Part shown: positions 9,502-18,329 of the stretch, piece by piece
Position numbering within the stretch: position 1 is the stretch's first letter
How the letters are laid out: the number at the start of each line of letters is the position of its first letter
Translations under genes and position numbers: made by a program
Assembly: GCF_040026395.1 (NCBI RefSeq)
Contig: NZ_CP157278.1
Coordinates: 4,588,001 to 4,652,000 of the forward strand
From: Pedobacter lusitanus
GTDB taxonomy: Bacteria > Bacteroidota > Bacteroidia > Sphingobacteriales > Sphingobacteriaceae
Length of the DNA stretch: 64,000 nucleotides
Direction of reading: 5' to 3'
The notes under the pieces: model-generated
Database searches by the model: none
What the model saw: only the letters and a program-made list of their open reading frames with translations
What the model was told of the DNA's origin: nothing

Positions 9502-9990
9502 ATGAATAAATTAAATATTTCCATTGCTTATGAAGCTTACGATCAGTTACAGGAACTGAATGAAAATGACCAGTCTTTATGTTTAAAAGCAAAGGATGCT
9601 CTTAAAACCTCATATTCACCTTATTCTAACTTTAAAGTTGCTACTGCTGTAAGACTTAGTGATGGTTTAATTATTTCCGGTAGTAATCAGGAAAATCTGG
9701 CTTATCCGTCAGGCCTTTGTGCAGAACGTGTAGCTCTTTTTACTATTGGAGCTGCTTATCCGGATGCCGTGATTGAAAGTATGGCTATTACTGCTCATAC
9801 CGACAATTTCAAAATTGAACAGCCTATTACCTGTTGCGGAGCTTGTCTGCAGGTTATGGCAGAATTTGAACGTAAACAAAATAAAGAAATCGAAGTTCTT
9901 TTTTATTGTATTGATGGTAAGATTTTAAAAGTAAAGGGAGTTAAAAGTTTATTACCCTTTGTATTTGTTGAAGATCGTCTGGCAGGCTAA
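9502..9990 (+). CDS. cdd: Cytidine deaminase
   Basis: 162 residues, close to the length of homotetrameric cytidine deaminases. It hydrolyses cytidine and deoxycytidine to uridine forms in pyrimidine salvage, in the cytosol. The zinc site is plain: CAERVAL with Cys73 and the proton-shuttling Glu75, and PITCCGAC with Cys112 and Cys115. The substrate-binding stretch YSPYSNFKV lies at residues 38-46. The start is ATG and the gene is monocistronic in appearance, with 113 bp to parC. A hairpin lies in its upstream region. Confidence 0.95.
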   Translation: MNKLNISIAYEAYDQLQELNENDQSLCLKAKDALKTSYSPYSNFKVATAVRLSDGLIISGSNQENLAYPSGLCAERVALFTIGAAYPDAVIESMAITAHTDNFKIEQPITCCGACLQVMAEFERKQNKEIEVLFYCIDGKILKVKGVKSLLPFVFVEDRLAG

Positions 9991-10103
9991 TCTCTAAAAG
10001 ACTGATTTGAAAAGGTCCTCATAAAGAATTTTCAAAAGTTAGGAAATTGTATCCCGGAATTTGATGGGATGCCTTATCTTTACGCCATCCAAACCCTTTC
10101 TTG

Positions 10104-13100
10104 ATGAGCGACGAATTAGATGATAACGTAAACGAAGAGACAAAACATACCGTAATACCTATTAATGGCCTTTACGAGAACTGGTTCCTCGATTATGCCT
10201 CTTATGTAATTTTGGACCGGGCTGTGCCCCATATTAATGATGGGTTGAAGCCTGTTCAGCGGAGAATTATGCACTCGCTGAAAGAGATGGATGACGGACG
10301 CTTTAATAAAGCAGCCAATGTAATTGGAAATACTATGAAGTATCACCCTCATGGTGATGCTTCCATCGGTGATGCTATGGTGCAGATAGGGCAGAAAGAT
10401 CTGCTTATTGACTGTCAGGGTAACTGGGGAGATCCGATTACAGGAGACAGTGCTGCTGCTCCTCGTTATATAGAAGCACGGTTGTCAAAATTTGCAACCG
10501 AAGTTGTATTTAATGCAGATACCACGATCTGGCAGTTAAGTTATGATGGCAGAAATAATGAACCACTTACTTTACCTGTAAAATTCCCCTTGCTGTTAGC
10601 GCAGGGAGCAGAAGGAATTGCAGTTGGTCTGGCAACTAAAGTTATGCCGCATAACTTTGTAGAATTACTGGATGCATCTATTTCAATTCTGCAGGGTGAA
10701 GCACCTAATATCCTTCCTGATTTCTTTACCGGAGGTATGGCAGATTTTTCGGCCTACAATGAAGGAATGCGTGGTGGTAAGATTCGTGTCCGTGCAAAGA
10801 TTACGGAAAAAGATAAGAAGACTTTAGTCATTACCGAGATCCCGTACAGTACGACTACCGGTTCTGTGATTGACAGTATTCTGTCTGCCAATGATAAAGG
10901 TAAAATCAAAATCAAGAAGATTGAAGACAATACAGCCGCAAATGTGGAAATTGTAATTCAGCTTGCGCCGGGAATTTCGCCTGACGTTACGATAGATGCC
11001 CTTTATGCTTTTACTTCCTGTGAAGTTTCTATTTCTCCGAATACTTGTATTATTAAGGATGATAAGCCTCAGTTTCTGAGTGTAAATGCGATCCTCATAG
11101 AGAATACCAAGAATACAAAAAACCTGTTGAAACAGGAGCTGGAGATAAAGTTACACGAGCTTCAGGAAAAGATATTCTTTAGTTCATTACTGAAGATCTT
11201 TATTCAGGAAGGAATGTACAAGCATGCTGATTATGAAAATGCAAGTAATTTTGAGGCTGTAGTAGAAGTCTTAAATATATTATTTGCTCCTTTTAAAGAA
11301 CAACTGTACAGGGAGATTTTACCTGAAGATTTTAAAAAGCTTATTGATAAACCAATGAGTAGCATTACCCGCTTTGATGTTAAAAAAGCGGATGATCAGA
11401 TGAAGGCTTTGGCTGATGAGATTAAGATTGTAAAAAATCATCTTCGTCATCTGACTGATTATGCAATTGCATGGTACCAGAAACTAAAAGATAAATATGG
11501 CAAAGGCAGGGAGCGTAAAACTGAAATCCGTCTGTTTGACAGGGTGGAAGCTTCGAAGGTTGCACTGGCCAATGTTAAATTATATATGAATCGTGAGGAT
11601 GGTTTTATTGGAACCGGACTTAAAAAAGATGAATTTATTGCTGATTGTTCCGATCTGGACGAGATTATTGTTTTCAGGGAAGACGGCAAATGTATAATCA
11701 CGAAAGTTGCTGATAAAACATTTGTTGGGAAAGGGATCGTTTATGCCCAGGTATTTAAAAAGAACGATGACCGCACGATCTATAACTTAATCTATAAAGA
11801 CGGAGCGAGTGGAACTTCTTATATCAAGCGTTTTGCTGTAATCGGAGTTACCCGTGACAAGGAATATGACCTAACCAAAGGTAGTAAAGGTTCTAAAATG
11901 TTGTATTTCACGCCTAATCCAAATGGTGAGGCTGAAATTGTTACAGTAATGCTTAAACCTCATAGCAAACTGAAAAAATTGCAGTTTGATGTGGATTTTG
12001 CTGATATAGCTATCAAAGGACGGGCTTCCCAGGGGAATATAGTTTCCAAATATCCTATCAAAAAGGTATTGCTGAAAAGTAAGGGAGTTTCAACGCTTTC
12101 GGGACTGAAAATCTGGTATGATGATTTGCTGAGAAGGCTGAACGTAGATGGCAGAGGTAAATATCTTGGTGAATTTGATGGAGATGATAAAATTCTTCAG
12201 GTTCACAAAGAAGGCTGGTATGAACTGAGTTCTTTCGAGCTGAGCAATCACTTTGACGATGATCTTTTACTGATTCAGAAATTTGATGCAGAGAGAGCTT
12301 TCAGCTTGGTACAGTATGAAGGAAAAGCTAAGAATTACTTTGTAAAGCGATTTGTTTTTGAACCTATTGCTGTAGGAAAGAAACAAAGTCTGATCAGTGA
12401 GGAAACTGGTTCCAGATTCCTGCATCTGACCAGCAACCCTGAAGCTGTATTAACAGTGGATGTACTTAAAGGTAAAACACAGATACCAGAGACACTGGAG
12501 ATTGTGCTGGCTGAGTTTATAGATGTTAAAGGTATAAAAGCAAATGGTAACAGGTTAACCCAGCATGAGGTTAAAAAGATTAAAATCAGCAATGCTGATG
12601 AAAATGAACCTGTTCTGGAAGATGATACAAAAGAGGGGGCGCCTATTGCCTCTGATGATACTGCTGGAGATAATCAGGACGATGCTGCTGTTGAAAATGC
12701 ACCGACAGCTGATGATACAGCTGCAGCAGAAGAGCTTGAAGCTGAGGAAACTGATCAAAGCGTGACTGAGACTGAGGAGGAAGCAGTTCGTACAGCAGAT
12801 GGAGGCACCGATGAAGCAAGAGAAGAACCGGCAGCTGAAGAAGCAGTAGCCGAAGTTCATATTACGGATACTGAAGATCCGGTTACGGAGAAAAAAGAAC
12901 TTCCGGAAAAAGAGATTAAAGTTCCGGCTCCTAAGAAAGAATGGGTCAGAGAAGAAAAAGCAGGAGTACCTGAGGCTGCTGTAACTGAAACTACGGAAAA
13001 AACTACTCCGGCTAAGCGTGTTAAGAAAACGGATACAGAGCCTGCTGAAATTACTGAAAAGGTAGTTTCTGAGGTTATCGATGAGCATATTCCTGCTCCG

Positions 13101-13487
13101 CTGCTTGAAGAGGGTACATCTGCCAGGTCAGAACCGGAAGAGCCTGTTGCGGAAGTACCAGTGGTCCCTGAAAAAGTGGAGATGCCGGTTAGTTCTGCTG
13201 AATCAGAAGAACCAGCTACGGTTGAAAAAGAAGAAATACCAGTTATTCAGGTGGTAACTGAAAAACCGGTTGAGCCCCGGGTAAGTGAAACATCGGCCGA
13301 TGCTGTGAATACAGAAACGCCGGTTGCTCCCGAAGCAAAGGAAAAACCTGCTGCAAAGCCAAAGAAAACAGCAGACGCAAAAAGTAAAGTAACAAAAGAA
13401 GGTACGATCAACAAGAATGTAAGATTGGAGATTACCAATCCGGATGATGTTGAAATAGATGATAAAGGACAGCTGGGCTTATTCTAA
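10104..13487 (+). CDS. parC: DNA topoisomerase IV subunit A (GyrA/ParC family) with long acidic tail
   Basis: 1127 residues from the ATG at 10104 (a TTG directly upstream is less likely). The breakage-reunion domain is complete: VQRRIMHSL, HPHGDASIGDAM and AAPRYIEARL with catalytic Tyr122. Beta-pinwheel-type repeats follow to about residue 820. No GyrA box (QRRGGKG) is present, which favours ParC over GyrA. The position equivalent to the quinolone-contact Ser is Ala86. From about residue 828 an extension of roughly 280 residues rich in Glu, Pro, Ala, Thr and Val precedes a short ordered-looking end (DDVEIDDKGQLGLF). The ATPase partner gene is not in the window. The stop overlaps the convergent HupE gene by 4 bp. 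Confidence 0.92.
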   Translation: MSDELDDNVNEETKHTVIPINGLYENWFLDYASYVILDRAVPHINDGLKPVQRRIMHSLKEMDDGRFNKAANVIGNTMKYHPHGDASIGDAMVQIGQKDLLIDCQGNWGDPITGDSAAAPRYIEARLSKFATEVVFNADTTIWQLSYDGRNNEPLTLPVKFPLLLAQGAEGIAVGLATKVMPHNFVELLDASISILQGEAPNILPDFFTGGMADFSAYNEGMRGGKIRVRAKITEKDKKTLVITEIPYSTTTGSVIDSILSANDKGKIKIKKIEDNTAANVEIVIQLAPGISPDVTIDALYAFTSCEVSISPNTCIIKDDKPQFLSVNAILIENTKNTKNLLKQELEIKLHELQEKIFFSSLLKIFIQEGMYKHADYENASNFEAVVEVLNILFAPFKEQLYREILPEDFKKLIDKPMSSITRFDVKKADDQMKALADEIKIVKNHLRHLTDYAIAWYQKLKDKYGKGRERKTEIRLFDRVEASKVALANVKLYMNREDGFIGTGLKKDEFIADCSDLDEIIVFREDGKCIITKVADKTFVGKGIVYAQVFKKNDDRTIYNLIYKDGASGTSYIKRFAVIGVTRDKEYDLTKGSKGSKMLYFTPNPNGEAEIVTVMLKPHSKLKKLQFDVDFADIAIKGRASQGNIVSKYPIKKVLLKSKGVSTLSGLKIWYDDLLRRLNVDGRGKYLGEFDGDDKILQVHKEGWYELSSFELSNHFDDDLLLIQKFDAERAFSLVQYEGKAKNYFVKRFVFEPIAVGKKQSLISEETGSRFLHLTSNPEAVLTVDVLKGKTQIPETLEIVLAEFIDVKGIKANGNRLTQHEVKKIKISNADENEPVLEDDTKEGAPIASDDTAGDNQDDAAVENAPTADDTAAAEELEAEETDQSVTETEEEAVRTADGGTDEAREEPAAEEAVAEVHITDTEDPVTEKKELPEKEIKVPAPKKEWVREEKAGVPEAAVTETTEKTTPAKRVKKTDTEPAEITEKVVSEVIDEHIPAPLLEEGTSARSEPEEPVAEVPVVPEKVEMPVSSAESEEPATVEKEEIPVIQVVTEKPVEPRVSETSADAVNTETPVAPEAKEKPAAKPKKTADAKSKVTKEGTINKNVRLEITNPDDVEIDDKGQLGLF

Positions 13488-14074
13488 CGGAATAAGTCTG
13501 GCCATCTCTCTGCTGCCATAATAAATGATATACCAAATATTGCTGAGGAAAGGAAGAAGTTCCAGTTCCACTTTTTGACCTTGAAAATATTAATCAGGAC
13601 AAAGGAAATCAGCAATATCCCGGTTACAATAAGTACCTGTCCAAATTCAAGCCCGATATTGAAAGCAAACAGTTCTGCTACAATATTGGTGCTTTTACCC
13701 AATAAGCTATTCAGATAATTGGAAAAGCCCATTCCATGGATCAGTCCGAAGAATAAAGCAAGTATATATTTGAATTGTACTCCCTTTGGTCTTGATGATT
13801 TCCCAGACAGTATGTTTGAGGCAGCAGTAACCAATATGGTCACCGGGATCAGAAATTCAATCAAATCTGTTTTGACTGTTATTACCTTCAATACGCTTAA
13901 CGCAAGTGTGATGCTATGCCCTACAGTAAAAGCAGTAACAAGTAATAATACTCTTTTCCAATCAGTTAGGGTGTATGCTCCGCATAAGACTATGACAAAT
14001 AGGATATGATCATATCCTTTCCAGTTTAATATATGTTGCCAACCCAGCTCAAAGTATAAAGAAAAATCCTGCAT
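13484..14074 (-). CDS. HupE/UreJ family membrane protein
   Basis: 196 residues with about six hydrophobic segments. The N-terminal GYDHILFVIVLCGAYTL and the later FGLIHGMGFSN carry the conserved His-Asp-His and HGMGF motifs of HupE/UreJ_2 proteins. These are proposed transition-metal (nickel or cobalt) permease-like proteins, but most Bacteroidota members are uncharacterised. No hydrogenase or urease gene is nearby, so the metal link is only by family. The stop codon overlaps the 3' end of parC by 4 bp in convergent orientation, so no intergenic terminator exists there. Confidence 0.8.
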   Translation of the reverse strand: MQDFSLYFELGWQHILNWKGYDHILFVIVLCGAYTLTDWKRVLLLVTAFTVGHSITLALSVLKVITVKTDLIEFLIPVTILVTAASNILSGKSSRPKGVQFKYILALFFGLIHGMGFSNYLNSLLGKSTNIVAELFAFNIGLEFGQVLIVTGILLISFVLINIFKVKKWNWNFFLSSAIFGISFIMAAERWPDLFR

Positions 14075-14178
14075 AGGCCAAACTTATTAATTTTTAATTA
14101 ACAATGAAAATATAATCGCCTGCCAGATTAAAGGTCAGACAATAATTTTACAACATAACCGTTTTAGGCGGCTGATTT

Positions 14179-14237
14179 GATCTTTCAATAAAAAACGCCC
14201 TGCTATTTAATAACAGGGCGTTTTTTATTGAAAGATC
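14179..14237 (-). terminator. Terminator with a perfect 24-bp stem
   Basis: 14179-14202 and 14214-14237 are exact reverse complements (core ACGCCCTG / CAGGGCGT, flanked by A6 and T6 runs) around an 11-base loop. It follows the stop of the minus-strand gene at 14246-15298 and works in either orientation by sequence. Confidence 0.9.
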
Positions 14238-14245
14238 GTCAGATC

Positions 14246-15298
14246 TTACTGATATTGTATATAAACAGGAATCGGTGTAAGTTTTAACAACTCTTCTGGT
14301 GTCATCATTCTGTTTGGTGCTTTTTTCAAATCATTTTTATAGAACAATTTGAATCCGGTGAATTCTACAGGTTCACTAAAGATAAAATGACGGTAAGTGC
14401 CTTTTTTAAGTTCTGGTTCACCCCATCCGTCCATATGCATTACCATTTGAACTTCAGGACGTAATTTGATGTTCTTGTAATTGGTAACCATTTTTCTGGT
14501 AAAACGGTGAACTGTAAAAACTTTAGGAGGCAAGTTATATTTCTTTACGAGATCGGCAAGAAACTGAGAGCAGTAATTGATGTCAGCTGCATCATATGTG
14601 CCAATTCTTTTTCCAGGTTTCACACCATCCTTCATAGAGAATTCAGGATCTATACCTAAATGTACATTTGGCATTTTAAGGTATTTCTCCAATAATGGTA
14701 ATTCGGTTCTGATTGTGCTTAATGATACCTGAATATCAAGGAATACAATCATGTTTTTACGCATTCTTGAAATCGCCATTACAGAGTCAATCTGTTTATC
14801 CGGCATTCTGAATCTGTACTTACCATCTTTACCGCCATCACCCTGTGCTACTACAGCGATATAATGCAGTGCTGGTTGTACTGGTGTGGAAGGATCAGCT
14901 TTTTCCCATTTTTTAACTTCAGCATCTAATCTGGATAACATTTCTTTAGGTGCGTATTCACCTAATGCACCCATTCTTTTAGAGTATATATTCCCGTAAT
15001 AAGCTACAATCCTTTTATATGGTAAAATAGCTCCCGGCAATGGATAAGGCTGCGGTTTAACCGGCCATTTTCCTGTTGTATCCCCATGTGCAAGTTTCAG
15101 CATCAGACTGTTGTATTTTGCCGTGTCAATGGGTTTACGTGTAGTATCTGTAACAGCAACTGCTGAAGAATCTCCTGAGGCACTTAATGCTGATTTCGAT
15201 GTTTCGCCTTTTTTATTTGTACCTGAGGTGCAATTGGCAAATAAGGTGACAGTAGTAAATGCAATTAATAGTGTTCCCGCGAGTTGTGGTATTTTCAT
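14246..15298 (-). CDS. Exported protein of unknown function (probable lipoprotein)
   Basis: 350 residues. The N-terminus is a signal sequence (MKIPQLAGTLLIAFTTVTLFANC) with Cys23 as a possible lipid site, although Asn at -1 is unusual. A Ser/Thr/Ala-rich linker follows to about residue 55. The folded part has an enzyme-like look: alternating hydrophobic strands and motifs such as ALHYIAVVAQGDGG, MIVFLDIQV, VHLGIDPEFSMKDG, IGTYDAADIN, FTVHRFTRKM and VMHMDGWGEPE. This pattern of acidic residues at strand ends suggests a TIM-barrel, perhaps hydrolase-like, but I do not recognise a named family with confidence. It is transcribed alone, between a strong terminator and the divergent HmuY-like gene. 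Confidence 0.75.
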   Translation of the reverse strand: MKIPQLAGTLLIAFTTVTLFANCTSGTNKKGETSKSALSASGDSSAVAVTDTTRKPIDTAKYNSLMLKLAHGDTTGKWPVKPQPYPLPGAILPYKRIVAYYGNIYSKRMGALGEYAPKEMLSRLDAEVKKWEKADPSTPVQPALHYIAVVAQGDGGKDGKYRFRMPDKQIDSVMAISRMRKNMIVFLDIQVSLSTIRTELPLLEKYLKMPNVHLGIDPEFSMKDGVKPGKRIGTYDAADINYCSQFLADLVKKYNLPPKVFTVHRFTRKMVTNYKNIKLRPEVQMVMHMDGWGEPELKKGTYRHFIFSEPVEFTGFKLFYKNDLKKAPNRMMTPEELLKLTPIPVYIQYQ

Positions 15299-15514
15299 AG
15301 GTTATATAGGGGTTAAATATGAATTTTCTTAATGTCTGCAAAACTACACATTCAGCCGACAAAATCTCTAATGTGTATAAGAATTATCAAATAAACAAGA
15401 ATTCATCGATTATTAGTTAGATAATCTGTAGCATCAGTACTGAATTTATACAAATTCAGGGTCAGGAATATTATCTTTACAATTCTTAGCGTTTTAGAGA
15501 ATCAGACCTTTCAC

Positions 15515-16654
15515 ATGAATAAACATAAAGTAATCATTCTATATAGTTTTGCGGTTTTTGCTTTTGCCGGTTGTAAAAAAGACAATGTCGATTACAAATA
15601 TCCGCAGCCATTTGATGGACAGACCACACAGCTGCAGGGAATTGCCGGAACTGAACTGGGGGTGAATGCAGCTAACAGTGTATATGTGGATTTTAGTACA
15701 GGAAGAATTACTCCGGTAAATAGAACAAGTTGGAGTGTTGGACTTTATCCCGGTAAAGAGTTTAAACTCATAATCAACCATTCTATGGGAGCTACAGTCT
15801 TTCAGACAGATAAGACCAATCTTGCAGATATTAGCACGGCAGATTCTGCTACAATGGCAAGTGCTGGTACGCTGGATTTCACTTCACCTAATATTAAAAA
15901 GCTTGTGGATCCGGTAACGGGGCTTGCTGCAGATTATCTAAATGGTTTGGTAATTAAAGATATACCTATGACTGAAGGTGAAAGTAAGGTGTACATCTTA
16001 AACTCTGGTAAAGCAGGTATGGCTGAGATGACGGTTCCTACAACCGCCGACCCAACTTCAAGAAAAGTTGTATTTCCGTGGTATAAATTCAAAGTTTATC
16101 AGGGAATCAATGGTTACATTATGCAATTTGCGCGCATTGGAGTAGTGGTTCCCAAATATAATGATCCATCTTACAACAAAGATCTTTCTTATAATTTTAA
16201 CTACATCAATTTTGCCTCCGGAGCTGTAAATCCGGAGCCTGCAAAGGCATTATGGGATATTGAGTGGACCTGGACTACTTATCAGGATGCCAACGGAGTA
16301 CCGGTACGTACTAATAATTTTGTGCTCATTAATTTTTTAGGTGGAGTTAGTGCTGCGCAACTCACAGGGAATACAACATTAAATTTTGATAATTTTACAG
16401 CAGCGAATCTGGCAAACCTTAAACCTGAAGATTATCTGGCTACACGGGATGCTATAGGAGTAAAATGGAGAAGAGATGTAGGGACAGACGGACAGACATC
16501 AGTGATTCCCAATCTCTTTTACGTAATTAAAGACGCTGAAAATAATTATTATAAGCTCAGATTTAAGAGCTCCAGTAATATTGACGGTGGAGCTGCAGGG
16601 AAGCCTGTAATTGAATATAGACTGGTACAATCAGCCCCCAATCCGGGAATTTAA
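15515..16654 (+). CDS. HmuY-family lipoprotein
   Basis: 379 residues. The signal peptide ends in FAFAGC, with Cys20 the likely lipidated residue. The segments VYVDFSTGRITPVNRTSWSV and GLYPGKEFKLIINHSMGATV match the core of HmuY-type proteins. HmuY of Porphyromonas binds heme on the cell surface and delivers it to the TonB receptor HmuR. The heme-ligand histidines cannot be assigned here by eye, and many environmental homologues have unknown ligands. No TonB-dependent receptor is adjacent, which is atypical for the heme-uptake arrangement. The stop codon lies inside a 42-bp perfect palindrome shared with the convergent gene. Confidence 0.8.
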   Translation: MNKHKVIILYSFAVFAFAGCKKDNVDYKYPQPFDGQTTQLQGIAGTELGVNAANSVYVDFSTGRITPVNRTSWSVGLYPGKEFKLIINHSMGATVFQTDKTNLADISTADSATMASAGTLDFTSPNIKKLVDPVTGLAADYLNGLVIKDIPMTEGESKVYILNSGKAGMAEMTVPTTADPTSRKVVFPWYKFKVYQGINGYIMQFARIGVVVPKYNDPSYNKDLSYNFNYINFASGAVNPEPAKALWDIEWTWTTYQDANGVPVRTNNFVLINFLGGVSAAQLTGNTTLNFDNFTAANLANLKPEDYLATRDAIGVKWRRDVGTDGQTSVIPNLFYVIKDAENNYYKLRFKSSSNIDGGAAGKPVIEYRLVQSAPNPGI

Positions 16655-16689
16655 TACTTTCTCTTCTTAAGAAGAGAAAGTATTAAATT
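16648..16689. terminator. 42-bp perfect palindrome, bidirectional terminator-like, holding both stop codons
   Basis: Bases 16648-16689 form an uninterrupted perfect palindrome centred between 16668 and 16669 (centre CTTCTTAAGAAG). The stop of the HmuY gene (16652-16654) and the stop of the convergent methyltransferase (16667-16669) both lie within it. It is AT-rich with T-runs at both ends. Confidence 0.7.
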
Positions 16690-17554
16690 TTCCAAAAACG
16701 CCCAGGGGTAATTTTATCCCTGAGGTGGCCTGCAGATAAAGTTCACCTGTTTCAAGATTTTTTACCTGAGGAAAAGATGTTTTGATCAGGTTTTCAACAA
16801 TTACAGAAGAAAAGCCCAGGGAATAGGTATTCAGAATCAGGAAGTGTTCTTCTTCATCGAGTAATTTTACCACATCCTGCATCATTTCCTGAATATGATC
16901 TTCCAGTTTCCATTTTTCACCATTTGGACCATGTCCGAATGCAGGAGGGTCCAGAATAATACCATTATATTTTTTACCACGCTTTAATTCACGTTGCACA
17001 AACTTCAAGGCGTCTTCCACAACCCATCTCACATCTTTTAACTGAGATAGTTCCTGATTTTCATTGGCCCAGTTGACAACCTGTTTGATAGAGTCTACAT
17101 GGGTTGTATCTGCACCAGATGCCTGTGAAATCAAAGATGCTGCACCAGTATAAGCAAAAAGGTTAAGGACTTTTGGTTTTGGGTTTTTGAATTTCTTAAT
17201 TGAAGAAGAGATATAATCCCAGTTGACAGCCTGCTCAGGGAAAACACCTACATGTTTAAATGAGGTCAGTCCCAAACGAAGATTGATCTTCACGTCATCG
17301 TTTTTGTATTCAACATTCCAGCGGTCAGGTAGATTTCCTGCGGTTTTCACCCATTCTCCGGAAGTTGCAGAGCGTCCTTTAAATCTGATATTTGTCAGTT
17401 TTTTCCATTCCTGCTCAGACAGTGTTTTTTTCCATACGGCCTGAGGTTCAGGTCTGCAAAGGATCAGATTGCCAAAGCGCTCCAGTTTTTCAAAATCTCC
17501 ACAATCAATCAGCTCATAATCTTTCCAGTGCGTGGGGGTTAGTAGGCTTATCAT
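16667..17554 (-). CDS. Class I SAM-dependent methyltransferase (RlmI/RlmL-like rRNA methylase type)
   Basis: 295 residues. The Rossmann core is visible: VLNLFAYTGAASLISQASGA (SAM motif I, about residues 130-149), THVDSIKQVVNWANEN (motif II), WVVEDALKF (motif III) and the catalytic LDPPAFGHGP (motif IV). FAYTGAAS and DPPAFG are typical of the RlmI/RlmK group that methylates cytosine C5 or guanine N2 in 23S rRNA. No PUA domain is present, so the target is uncertain. The last six codons come from the shared palindrome. It starts 22 bp after mlaF on the same strand and is probably co-transcribed with mlaE-mlaF. Confidence 0.85.
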   Translation of the reverse strand: MISLLTPTHWKDYELIDCGDFEKLERFGNLILCRPEPQAVWKKTLSEQEWKKLTNIRFKGRSATSGEWVKTAGNLPDRWNVEYKNDDVKINLRLGLTSFKHVGVFPEQAVNWDYISSSIKKFKNPKPKVLNLFAYTGAASLISQASGADTTHVDSIKQVVNWANENQELSQLKDVRWVVEDALKFVQRELKRGKKYNGIILDPPAFGHGPNGEKWKLEDHIQEMMQDVVKLLDEEEHFLILNTYSLGFSSVIVENLIKTSFPQVKNLETGELYLQATSGIKLPLGVFGKFNTFSS

Positions 17555-17576
17555 AAATTTTTTTGTACAAATGTTA

Positions 17577-18329
17577 TTAAAAGTTTTTCTTCGCAGCCTT
17601 CATAAAACGGCTGGCAAAAACAAAATCGTTAAGTTCTTCTATGTCTGTATGGGCAATTTCTTTATTAGAACCTTCCCAGAATTTTTTTCCTTCATGCAGA
17701 AAAAGAATATAATCACCAATGCCCATTACTGAGTTCATATCATGGGTAACTACAATTGTAGTGGTGTTGTACTCTTCGGTAATTTCCTTAATCAGCTCAT
17801 CAATAACGATGGATGTTTTTGGATCAAGTCCTGAATTGGGCTCATCTACGAAAAGGTATTTAGGGTTCATGGCAATTGCACGGGCAATCCCCACACGTTT
17901 TTTCATCCCCCCTGAAAGTTCTGCCGGAAAAAGCTTGTTTTTACCAGCCAGATTAACCCGTTCCAGACAAAAATTAACCCGTTCCAGCTTTTCTTTGAAG
18001 GAATGATCGGTGAACATGTTTAAAGGGAACATAATATTCTCTTCGACTGTCATAGAGTCAAAAAGTGCAGATCCCTGGAAAAGCATACCAATTTCTTTAC
18101 GGATTTCAATACGCTGCTCAAAACTCATGTCAATAAACTCTCTTCCATCGTACTGCACACTGCCTTTTTCGGGTGTGTGCAAACCTATCATACATTTGAG
18201 CAGGGTAGTTTTTCCGGAACCGGAACCGCCAATGATTAAATTAGTTAAACCCTCTTTAAATATTCCTGATACGCCTTTCAGGACAGTATTGGGCCCGAAA
18301 GATTTTTCAATGTCTTTGATTTCGATCAT
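17577..18329 (-). CDS. mlaF: MlaF-like ABC transporter ATP-binding protein (lipid transport)
   Basis: 250 residues. A single ABC ATPase domain has Walker A GGSGSGKTT (34-42), Q-loop MLFQGSALFDSMTV, signature LSGGMKKRVGIARA and Walker B LFVDEPNSGLDP, followed by the switch His in VVTHDMNS. LSGGMKKR and FQGSALFDSMTVEEN are typical of the MlaF/Mkl group, which energises phospholipid traffic at the inner membrane. It overlaps mlaE by 4 bp, a sign of translational coupling. The substrate-binding MlaD subunit is not visible nearby. Confidence 0.9.
   Translation of the reverse strand: MIEIKDIEKSFGPNTVLKGVSGIFKEGLTNLIIGGSGSGKTTLLKCMIGLHTPEKGSVQYDGREFIDMSFEQRIEIRKEIGMLFQGSALFDSMTVEENIMFPLNMFTDHSFKEKLERVNFCLERVNLAGKNKLFPAELSGGMKKRVGIARAIAMNPKYLFVDEPNSGLDPKTSIVIDELIKEITEEYNTTTIVVTHDMNSVMGIGDYILFLHEGKKFWEGSNKEIAHTDIEELNDFVFASRFMKAAKKNF

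Noticed and set aside
10101..10103. TTG start of parC
   Set aside because: The adjacent ATG at 10104 is the simpler start; the difference is one residue.
12555..13088. 177-codon minus-strand ORF rich in Phe, Ser, Arg and Cys
   Set aside because: It is the antisense shadow of the acidic low-complexity tail of parC; composition follows from Glu/Ala-rich codons on the other strand.
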